Source of the DNA: Cytophagales bacterium | Lineage (GTDB): Bacteria > Bacteroidota > Bacteroidia > Cytophagales > Cyclobacteriaceae | Direction: 5' to 3' | DNA length: 64,000 nucleotides | NCBI GenBank assembly: GCA_033344775.1 | Contig: JAWPMT010000001.1 | Location: 806,001-870,000 of the forward strand | Shown: in pieces, positions 34,547 to 41,692 of the stretch | How positions within the stretch are numbered: the stretch's first letter is position 1 | How the letters are laid out: each line of letters opens with the position of its first letter | Notes under the pieces: model-generated | The model's database searches: none | Told to the model about the DNA's origin: nothing | The model's input: only the letters and a program-made list of their open reading frames with translations | Made by a program: the position numbers and the translations under genes

Positions 34547-35719
34547 ATGCTCGATACTGATTCCATAAAACCATTCGATTACATCATCGCAGGATCAGGT
34601 TTAGCAGGTTTGAGTTTGCTGCATCATTTATTACTAAGCGATCAGTTGAACAAAAAGGAAATTCTGGTCCTGGACCTGGCCACAAAAAATCAAAATGATC
34701 GTACCTGGTGTTATTGGGAATCAGAAGCCAGCGTTTTTGATTCGGCGGCGATCAAAAGTTGGGACACCCTGCAATTCATCTCCCCGTCTGTTGACAAGAC
34801 ATTCAAGCTAAAAGCTTACCGGTACAAAATGATCCGCGGCATAGATTTCTATCAATATGTATTGGATCATGCAACTGCATTTGAGAATGTAACCTTTCGT
34901 AATGAAGCCATTGAGGAAATTCTGGAAGAAGATGGACAGCCATTGGTAAAGACGGATCAACAAACGTATCGTGCCGAATATATCTTTAACTCAACCGGGC
35001 TTTTCCATCCTAAGATGTCGCCTGATGATACATTACTTCAGCACTTCATGGGCTGGAACATCAAATCGGAAAAACCTGCTTTTGATCCTACTCAGGCCAC
35101 ACTCATGGATTTCAGGCCTTCTCAGAAACACGGCACAACGTTCATGTACGTGCTTCCTATAACGGAGACAGAAGCACTCGTGGAGTATACTTTATTTACT
35201 CCGGAAGTGCTGGAGAAAGAAGCCTACGTTAAAGCCCTGGAGGCTTACCTCTCCAACCAACTACAATTGGAATCTTATAAAATCGAACATGAAGAGTATG
35301 GGATCATCCCCATGTCGCTAGCCAGGTTTCAAAAACAGGTAGGTAGTCAAAAAAGGATCATTAATCTAGGGACAGCCGGGGGCTATACGAAAGCCAGTAC
35401 AGGATATACGTTTCAATTCGTACAGCGACACGTCAGGGCCATCATCAAGTTGCTGAGTCAGGGACAGCCGCCAATTATGGAGCGGACATTTCGGGACAAA
35501 ATGTTCGATTGGTATGATCGAACGCTGCTTGATGTGTTACTTTCTGAGAAAATGACAGGGGAAGAAATATTTACAAGCTTGTTCAAAAAGACAGATCCTG
35601 AATTAATTCTGGCATTTCTTGACAATAAAAGTGGCTTCTGGAAAGAATTCATCATCCGAAACAGTGTTCCTCAGATCCCTTTCATGACCTCCGGCATGAA
35701 ACAATTGTTCAGTCGATAG
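34547..35719 (+). CDS. crtY: Lycopene beta-cyclase (CrtY type)
   Basis: 390 residues. An N-terminal FAD/NAD-binding Rossmann motif (YIIAGSGLAGLSLLHHLL) is followed by the CrtY marker NDRTWCYWE. Mid-protein FNSTGLF and the C-terminal YTKASTGYTF are also lycopene-cyclase-like. It converts lycopene to beta-carotene in the membrane-associated carotenoid pathway of pigmented Bacteroidota. No other carotenoid gene is in the window, so the pathway genes lie elsewhere. The gene is monocistronic; the start ATG at 34547 is preceded by repeat-element copy 2. Confidence 0.9.
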   Translation: MLDTDSIKPFDYIIAGSGLAGLSLLHHLLLSDQLNKKEILVLDLATKNQNDRTWCYWESEASVFDSAAIKSWDTLQFISPSVDKTFKLKAYRYKMIRGIDFYQYVLDHATAFENVTFRNEAIEEILEEDGQPLVKTDQQTYRAEYIFNSTGLFHPKMSPDDTLLQHFMGWNIKSEKPAFDPTQATLMDFRPSQKHGTTFMYVLPITETEALVEYTLFTPEVLEKEAYVKALEAYLSNQLQLESYKIEHEEYGIIPMSLARFQKQVGSQKRIINLGTAGGYTKASTGYTFQFVQRHVRAIIKLLSQGQPPIMERTFRDKMFDWYDRTLLDVLLSEKMTGEEIFTSLFKKTDPELILAFLDNKSGFWKEFIIRNSVPQIPFMTSGMKQLFSR

Positions 35720-35732
35720 TTCTTTTCTCTTA

Positions 35733-37262
35733 TTAAGGGATGAATTGTTTGTACTGATCGTAGCGTCTCAAAATGTCTTTGACATAGTTCACAGGTTCTT
35801 CACCGCGTACGTACCCATGTTGGATCATGGGCTTATTGAAATGCTCAGGGTCAGTGAGCGCCAAAACCATGGGCTCCACATTATCATCCCATAAATTAGG
35901 ATTCAAACCATTGTGCGATGCCAACCGCTGGGCATCCTTCATGTGCCCATAACCACAATTGTAAGCAGCTAACATGAATTTGATCCGTGTGAGTGGATCC
36001 TCAATTTCTTCAAAGTTATCGTGAAGCCATCCCAGGTAGCTCACTCCACCACGAAGGCTCTGCGCTGGATTCGTCAAATTCTTGATACCGAGAGATTTCG
36101 CTGTTTTAGGCATGACTTGCATCAGCCCTTTTGCACCTGCCCAGGAGTCTGCCTTAGGGTCAAACCTTGACTCCTGATAAACCTGGGATGCTAATAAACG
36201 CCAATCCCAATCAATTTCTTTCGCATGCCTCTTGATCAACTCGTCGTATTGACTGATCTGTCGATTGTTCAGGCTATAGAATTCACTTCTTTCTCTACTT
36301 CTGAAATTGCGTTTATTCTTGAAGTACTTATTGTAGGTAACATTATAGTTTGTGCGTTTCCGTTCCGATAAGATCCATTCATTGACTGCTTTTCTAAGTT
36401 GCGGAGATTTCTTACGGGTGACCCAGGCAATTCGCTGAGAAAAAGAGACGGGTACATCAATCTTCAATATTGGATGATAAGCGGCATTTATCTTGGCCAG
36501 GTTCTCATCAGCAATGGTGTATTTGATCTCTCCATCAATAACCATCTTGATGATTTGGTCTGTTGACAGGTTGCTTTTCAGTGTATCGATGTAAATATTA
36601 CCTCCTATTTCATTAGAAAGGCTTCTCATGCGCTCTGAATAGGCAGAGTTCTGACGAATCGATACCGTATCATTGATCAGTTCTATGGGGTCATGGATCA
36701 ACTGTTTTTGCAAATCCGACCATTTCATGTCCCGGAAGTTATCCGGTTGCCGTTGCACCAAAACCTGCCGGGTCAAATAAAGGTATTCGGTAAAAGCTAC
36801 CTCCCATTTCCTTTCATTGGTCACCGTCATGCCATGAGCAATGAGGTCCACCTCTCCCCGGTTCAACACTTCAAATTCTGAATCCAGATCCGCAGAAATT
36901 ACCAATTCCAGTTTCAAATCAAGTCTTTCGGCCAGTTGTTCCAATAATTCATATTCAAAGCCCATAGGCTCACCGCGATATAGGAAATAACTGGTACTGC
37001 TATAAATGATCAAGGCACGCAAAACACCATCTTTTCTGATCTCATCCAGGTCCCTTTCAACCGAGTTGGCAACAATCCAATTGATCGTATCAGGATTTAC
37101 TTCATCGACAGTAAGATCAGCCAGGGTCTTTCGAACCAATTCTTGTTTGACGGAATCCGCAACGACCCTTTCACAATCACAAGGCGGAGGGGTTTGACAG
37201 GAGAAAATCAACGCAAAGAGGCCTATCAAAAGACCATAATTCAAGTATTTGTTTGGCTCCAT
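35733..37262 (-). CDS. MltF-like membrane-bound lytic murein transglycosylase (lipoprotein)
   Basis: 509 residues. Lipobox FSC at residues 20-22. Residues about 75-320 are a periplasmic solute-binding (SBP_bac_3) domain (VLRALIIYSSTSYFLYRGEP, LIAHGMTVTNERK). Residues about 350-500 are an SLT lytic transglycosylase domain with the catalytic glutamate in YQESRFDP and the following AKGLMQVMPKTAKSLG and AYNCGYGH motifs. This is the MltF arrangement: it cleaves the glycan strand of peptidoglycan to 1,6-anhydro ends, with the binding domain probably regulating it. Convergent with crtY, 13 bases apart. Confidence 0.93.
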   Translation of the reverse strand: MEPNKYLNYGLLIGLFALIFSCQTPPPCDCERVVADSVKQELVRKTLADLTVDEVNPDTINWIVANSVERDLDEIRKDGVLRALIIYSSTSYFLYRGEPMGFEYELLEQLAERLDLKLELVISADLDSEFEVLNRGEVDLIAHGMTVTNERKWEVAFTEYLYLTRQVLVQRQPDNFRDMKWSDLQKQLIHDPIELINDTVSIRQNSAYSERMRSLSNEIGGNIYIDTLKSNLSTDQIIKMVIDGEIKYTIADENLAKINAAYHPILKIDVPVSFSQRIAWVTRKKSPQLRKAVNEWILSERKRTNYNVTYNKYFKNKRNFRSRERSEFYSLNNRQISQYDELIKRHAKEIDWDWRLLASQVYQESRFDPKADSWAGAKGLMQVMPKTAKSLGIKNLTNPAQSLRGGVSYLGWLHDNFEEIEDPLTRIKFMLAAYNCGYGHMKDAQRLASHNGLNPNLWDDNVEPMVLALTDPEHFNKPMIQHGYVRGEEPVNYVKDILRRYDQYKQFIP

Positions 37263-37393
37263 GTCAATAAATCTAGGTGCAAACCCTTCAATAAAAGATG
37301 TTTTTGAGTGGTTTTTTATTGATTGATGTAGTCATGAGAAGTATCATTGTTGAAAAAGCAGTCCACCTACCCGGACCTACTTCTTACTGATCC

Positions 37394-38287
37394 ATGCCAC
37401 ATATCCTGCAAAATCAGCACCTATCGCTTCATATTGACCTCCCCGAAGAAAATTATCAGTTGTCCCGATTTGACTGGACTGGAAAGATCACTCGTTTCAC
37501 TTTCAATCGTCAAAACATGACCGGACACGAACTACCTGACTCTCAGATACCCAATCAGGGTGTGGGATTATACAATGAATTCGGGATTGATCAGCCGGTT
37601 GGATTTGAGGAAACTGCCATCGGTGACTGGTTTCATAAAATTGGTGTTGGCTTGCTTCGAAAAGAAAATTCGACCTATGATTTCAAGCAGCCGTATCCGA
37701 TTAAATCCGCTATATTTCAAGTGCATCCTAAAGAAGACGAATTAGCCATCGTCTGCTATTCTGATGCGTATTGTGGTTTTGCTTATATCCTGAAAAAAGT
37801 AATTAGATTGGAAACAGATGGATTCTCCATTCACTACAAATTGATGAATAAGGGAGTGAAGCCTATAATAACCAATGAATACGTACACAATTTCATGGCA
37901 TTTGATGGACAGCCAATTGATCCCTCTCATGCGTTGTACCTGCCTTTTAAGACAGCACCTTCTTTATTCCTTGAAACAGTAAACCCAGAAGGATTGGTGA
38001 ATATCGGAGAACGCGACATCAGCTTTTTGGGCCGACCCAAAGAACCTTTCTTTTTCAGTAATCTTTCAGGTGGTAAGTCGGTCGAAGCTTCGTGGACCCT
38101 CGTAAACAAAGCGCAAAAATTAAGCCTCTCAGAAACCGGAAACTTCAAAACATCGGCTGTGAATTTGTGGGGTTGGGGCCATGTGATCAGTCCGGAATTA
38201 TTCTTTCAGATCGACCTGGCCCCAGGTAATGTAGTTAGCTGGTCGAGACGCTACCTCGTCGCGAGTCATCGCGATTCAGTAACCTGA
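37394..38287 (+). CDS. Aldose-1-epimerase-like (galactose-mutarotase fold) protein
   Basis: 297 residues, no signal peptide. The arrangement of strands with GVGLYNEFGID, FHKIGVGLLRKEN, TNEYVHNFMAFD and the final VNLWGWGHVISPELFF fits the galactose-mutarotase-like sandwich fold, with His/Glu candidates for a sugar site (H in YVHNF, E in NEFG). Specific sugar and activity unknown. It starts divergently from the MltF-like gene and ends in a palindrome shared with the thioredoxin gene. Confidence 0.75.
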   Translation: MPHILQNQHLSLHIDLPEENYQLSRFDWTGKITRFTFNRQNMTGHELPDSQIPNQGVGLYNEFGIDQPVGFEETAIGDWFHKIGVGLLRKENSTYDFKQPYPIKSAIFQVHPKEDELAIVCYSDAYCGFAYILKKVIRLETDGFSIHYKLMNKGVKPIITNEYVHNFMAFDGQPIDPSHALYLPFKTAPSLFLETVNPEGLVNIGERDISFLGRPKEPFFFSNLSGGKSVEASWTLVNKAQKLSLSETGNFKTSAVNLWGWGHVISPELFFQIDLAPGNVVSWSRRYLVASHRDSVT

Positions 38288-38308
38288 TCACTTAAGTAAT
38301 CAGGTTAC
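38279..38308. terminator. Bidirectional terminator overlapping both stop codons
   Basis: GTAACCTGAT (38279-38288) and ATCAGGTTAC (38299-38308) are a perfect 10-bp inverted repeat around the small palindrome ACTTAAGT. It contains the stop codons of the mutarotase-like gene and of the convergent thioredoxin gene. Confidence 0.75.
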
Positions 38309-38679
38309 TCTTGCTCCGCAGGAGCAACCAGCTCTTTCTCGATGATCTCTTCCAAAGCATGTTTGGGAAGTGCACCATTTTGCATCATTGGTTTCTTCTC
38401 CGCGTCTGTTGGAATGAACAACAAACTTGGAATGCTTCGGATCTGAAACAACGCAGATAATTCCTGCTCTGCCTCGGTATCCACCTTATAGATGACCACA
38501 TCATCGCGTTCGTTGGAGATCTCTTCAAATATGGGCGCTACCATCTGACAGGGTCCGCACCAGTCTGCATAGAAATCTATGATGGCGGGTTTATCTCCTT
38601 TGTAATTCCATTCTTTTTCTGTGGTATAGTCAAAGACTTTTTCTCTGAAGTCTTTTGCCGTCAAATTTATCGTTGCCAT
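38305..38679 (-). CDS. Thioredoxin
   Basis: 124 residues with the redox motif WCGPC in FYADWCGPCQMVAPIFEE (about 34-38), the conserved cis-proline in RSIPSLLFIP and no signal peptide, so a cytoplasmic general thioredoxin. Slightly longer than E. coli TrxA because of an N-terminal extension (ATINLTAKDFREKVFDYTTEK) and a charged tail. Monocistronic. Confidence 0.95.
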   Translation of the reverse strand: MATINLTAKDFREKVFDYTTEKEWNYKGDKPAIIDFYADWCGPCQMVAPIFEEISNERDDVVIYKVDTEAEQELSALFQIRSIPSLLFIPTDAEKKPMMQNGALPKHALEEIIEKELVAPAEQE

Positions 38680-38834
38680 AATGTATGCTTTATCAATTCT
38701 ATGTGTTCAACATCTGCATCAACGACTTTGATTCACTTAAGGTGATCATTAATCAACAAGAGACAGCACGCTGACATTGCCGTCTAACTGACAATTCAAA
38801 TGCCACGGATAGAATGCTAAATGAAAACTGCTAT

Positions 38835-39824
38835 TTAGTTATTAGCAACAATTCTGAAACCAAAGTGGTTATTTCCCCGATTCGGGGGATCTGATTCTCT
38901 TGCGTAGGTCAGCAGAGTAGTTCTATGATAGTTCCAGGCTCCACCTCTTCGAATACGTTTGGCTTCAGCTCCTGCCGAATTATTGACCGGATCGGTTGCA
39001 CCATCTGCATAAAAGGTAGCACTATAGTAATCCTGACACCATTCCCAAACGTTACCACCCATATCATACAACCCATATGGGTTGGCCGGAAAGGAACCGA
39101 CTGAAACAGAAGTTCCAGTTGCATTGAATACTCCTGGAGTGTCACCATTATAATTAGCCTTGGTTTCGTCCAGTGTACCATCATCCGTCGGATATTCTAG
39201 TTGCAGGCCGCCGCGTGCGGCGTATTCCCATTGTGCTTCAGTTGGTAGATCCATTTGAAAGTACTGGGTAAAAGCATACGCTCCATACCATTTCACCCAG
39301 TTTACAGGCCAGTCAGCCTTTGAGTTATCAAGTAGAACAAAGGTTTCATTTGCGGTATCAAAAGATATCCAGCTCTTGTTGTTGATATGTTCCGCATGAC
39401 CATCACTGGTACATCCACCCGTTTCACCGAGTTGTAAGAATATTTCTCCCGCATTAGGCGCATCACCAGCCCCTATGACCATGTTTTCTGTATAAGTTCC
39501 ACAAGGGTCTGTAGTTGATTGTGCAGCAACCGTAATCCATCCATCGACATAGGCAGCATTCAAAAACGAAATGTATTCCTCGTTGGTAATTTCCTTTTCA
39601 GATATCTGAAAAGCAGATAAGCTAATCGTTACTTCCGGAGCATCGTTAGCGTTTGTTCTACCTCCCATGGTGAATGATCCAGCAGGTATGTCTTTCAATA
39701 TAATGCTACCGGGAAGCTCGCGATCCAAATCCACAGTGATCATTTCATCATCGGTTCCACAGGCCACTAAAAAAAGTAGCATTATTAGGAAGCCTAAGCT
39801 GGTGAATAGATTGTCTTTCATCAT
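38835..39824 (-). CDS. SUMF1/FGE-sulfatase-type lipoprotein
   Basis: 329 residues. Lipobox VAC (cysteine about residue 22). The body is a formylglycine-generating-enzyme-like (SUMF1, C-type-lectin fold) domain: IPAGSFTMGGR, ISEKEITNEEYISFLNAAY, LPTEAQWEYAARGG, YDMGGNVWEWCQDYY, RRGGAWNYH and the terminal GFRIV. The two cysteines of catalytic FGE are not evidently placed as in true sulfatase activators, and an outer-membrane lipoprotein of this type is more likely a structural or gliding-associated relative (GldJ/GldK-like) or an unrelated binding protein. Monocistronic; the gene-free repeat region begins upstream. Confidence 0.88.
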   Translation of the reverse strand: MMKDNLFTSLGFLIMLLFLVACGTDDEMITVDLDRELPGSIILKDIPAGSFTMGGRTNANDAPEVTISLSAFQISEKEITNEEYISFLNAAYVDGWITVAAQSTTDPCGTYTENMVIGAGDAPNAGEIFLQLGETGGCTSDGHAEHINNKSWISFDTANETFVLLDNSKADWPVNWVKWYGAYAFTQYFQMDLPTEAQWEYAARGGLQLEYPTDDGTLDETKANYNGDTPGVFNATGTSVSVGSFPANPYGLYDMGGNVWEWCQDYYSATFYADGATDPVNNSAGAEAKRIRRGGAWNYHRTTLLTYARESDPPNRGNNHFGFRIVANN

Positions 39825-39914
39825 GTCTATTGAGTGGTTAGTATATGACTCGATGATAGGAAAAAATATCGAGTGCCCCTAATTACCAATGAGTAATTTC
39901 AGCACAGAAAGAAT

Positions 39915-40134
39915 AAAAGAGAAAAGCATCTCCTGGGAAGAGATGCTTTTCAAAACCTAACCTAAACCAAATGAAGAAATTTGAACCGGACCTCAGTCCG
40001 TGTTCTGAATTCCTATCTTCTAACAAATTAAACGTATTGAAATACCTCAAGATTCATGGATACGATCAATGAAGGAAAATCATCGATGAATGACGGTAAT
40101 TTTATGATTAATTGATGAATATATTGAATTATTC
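39915..40134 (-). repeat. Dispersed RNA-like element, copy 3
   Basis: Hairpin 1 at 39922-39950 (perfect 11-bp stem AAAAGCATCTC / GAGATGCTTTT), linker identical to copies 1 and 2, and hairpin 2 from GAACCGGAC (39983-39991) with GTCCG and GTTC (39996-40005). Its outer tail (GGTAATTTTATGATTAATTG...) is related to copy 5. Confidence 0.75.
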
Positions 40135-40290
40135 CAATTAAGATGATTAGCCTTGATCGGAAGGAAGTGACTATAGGTTCTGAATTTTTGAGCTCAAAAA
40201 AGCAAGGATAATTCTTCCCTCAGGCAGACCCCCGAAAAGTTATTTGATCATTCAAAGCATGAAAAACAGTGTTGAAAAATTAGAAGGGTT

Positions 40291-40496
40291 ATAAAAGAGA
40301 AAAGCATCTCCTGGGAAGAGACGCTTTTCAAAACCTAACCTAAACCAAATGAAGAATATCTTAATTCCTTTCTTGTAGGTATATGAACGCTATCGATAAC
40401 TGTAAGTTTTCATGTTACGATAAACTGTCGCATTTTCCCGTTGAATGGTCATGTTTTTAGGATGAAACGGAGATTGAATTAAATAATTCAAAGAAA
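40291..40496 (-). repeat. Dispersed RNA-like element, copy 4
   Basis: Hairpin 1 at 40300-40328 (AAAAGCATCTC / GAGACGCTTTT; the single change gives G-U on the minus strand, A-C on the plus). The linker is intact but hairpin 2 is missing. From about 40376 to 40490 it is roughly 80% identical to copy 5, including GTAAGTTTTCA and GTTACGATAAAC. A near -7 box (TTTCTTTG) reads on the minus strand at 40489-40496. Confidence 0.75.
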
Positions 40497-40681
40497 TCCT
40501 GGTCATCATGAATATAATCATCTCATAGTTGATAATTCATAGTATGCTGGATATTGGTTAAAATGAGCCTTGTGAGATGAGAGTGGAATTCTGCGTTCAT
40601 CCACGAAAAGTTTGTAGCAATTCGGTCGTATTGATGGACAATAGTCTAGGTGGTCACCGGTTCAAAATCAAACTAAGCTGG

Positions 40682-40910
40682 TATAAAATAGAAAAGCATC
40701 TCCTGGGAAGAGACGCTTTTCAAAACCTAACCTAAACCAAATGAAGAACTTTGACCCGGACTAGTTCCGGGTTCTGAATATCTTTCTTGTAGTTTTATGA
40801 ACGCCATTGGCAACTGTAAGTTTTCAGGTTACGATAAACAGTCATATATTATCGTTGAACGGTCATAATTTTATGATGAATTGAAGATACAATTAAATAA
40901 TTCAAAGATA
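40682..40910 (-). repeat. Dispersed RNA-like element, copy 5 (most complete)
   Basis: Hairpin 1 at 40692-40720 with the minus-strand G-U variant, the intact linker, and a perfect 7-bp hairpin 2 (ACCCGGA 40754-40760 with TCCGGGT 40766-40772). The homologous body runs to about 40900, where a minus-strand TATCTTTG promoter box lies. This suggests an RNA of about 205 nt running from about 40896 down to hairpin 1. Confidence 0.78.
40903..40910 (-). promoter_or_regulatory. Putative sRNA promoter -7 box (TATCTTTG, minus strand)
   Basis: The plus strand reads CAAAGATA, so the minus strand gives TATCTTTG, an exact TAnnTTTG match at the outer end of copy 5. No clear -33 element. Copy 4 has a one-mismatch version at the matching place. 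Confidence 0.45.
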
Positions 40911-41321
40911 TTCTCATCCGAACAGGCTATAATCTCTTCATCAATCGCAACTAGAAGATGTTGTTTACTCGCTAAAAGCGACTACTGCGTCCCGAGAATA
41001 ACGCATCCTTCCTCAGGCAATAAGTTTCGAGCCGTTTAATTGTATTTAATGGTCGCATTTAGGGATCAATCTGAATTTTTTTTTGGACAGCTTGTACTGA
41101 AAGGAGTTGTCGTTTCGCATCGGCCTTGATTCATTTTAGGATTTTGAATCAAATAAAAGCAGAAAAGAATGCGGACGGCCAGTTAAAATTCTGTTCGAGC
41201 ATGTAGCATCTTGAATGATTTGGTTTCTCAAAATGGCGAGTTTATTTTATTCCTGCTATTTTGGTTCAAAATGCTTTAAAAAATGAATCCGGTCCCGGCG
41301 GGGAACCGCTAGATTTTTGCA

Positions 41322-41360
41322 CCACTTTTCATCGCCGCGCGGCGTACCGTGGAAAAGTGG
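41322..41360. repeat. GC-rich hairpin of unknown origin
   Basis: CCACTTTTC (41322-41330) and GAAAAGTGG (41352-41360) flank the self-complementary CGCCGCGCGGCG (41333-41344). The composition is unlike the AT-rich surroundings. It may be the end of a decayed mobile element; no transposase remains. Confidence 0.55.
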
Positions 41361-41510
41361 GAATGAATAGCGATGCTTCTTCGCTCAAAAGTCCCTAAGA
41401 AGATCATCTAAGTACTACAACTAATTTTAGATTCTTAAAATTACATTCAGTTAAAAGTCTCCCCAGAAAAATTGCTTGATTCCATAATTTCAGCATCAAT
41501 CTGAAATGGT

Positions 41511-41625
41511 ATAAAAGAAAAAAGCACCTCCTGGGAAGAGATGCTTTTAAAACCTAACCTAAAACCAAATGAAGAATTTGTACTACTAATCGTGTGTTGA
41601 TAGTAAGAACGGCAAAGGAGCATCC
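41511..41625 (-). repeat. Dispersed RNA-like element, copy 6
   Basis: Hairpin 1 at 41520-41548 (AAAAGCACCTC / GAGATGCTTTT; U-G wobble on the minus strand). The linker is present with one inserted A. No hairpin 2; the tail keeps only ATCGTGT...AGAACGGC. It ends close to the ligD 3' end, where a minus-strand transcript from ligD would come before it. Confidence 0.7.
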
Positions 41626-41692
41626 TGGATTCGTGAAAAAGCTGACTGGTGGTATTTACCCGATGACCTGAGGGTAAATTGCGACGAATGAC

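Larger units (their letters stand above)
39825..41692. other. 1.87-kb gene-free region carrying four repeat elements
   Basis: No open frame here has coding character. It holds element copies 3-6 (hairpin starts at 39922, 40300, 40692 and 41520, spacings 378, 392 and 828 bases) and a GC-rich hairpin at 41322-41360. Spacers show scattered similarity, for example CGAAAAGTT words and a shared TATAAAA...AAAAGC border, as expected of an old tandem duplication of a unit of about 385 bases. Confidence 0.7.

Noticed and set aside
33557-41601. Plus-strand leader peptides starting at the ATG in each linker (for example MKNFEPD)
   Set aside because: Lengths run from 6 to over 30 codons with no conserved residues after the first few, and stem changes and the U-tail favour the minus strand.
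33503-41625. The six elements as integron attC sites with gene cassettes
   Set aside because: ACCTAAC resembles a core site, but no matching GTTRRRY partner lies at attC distance in the copies, most intervals hold no cassette gene, and no integrase is present.
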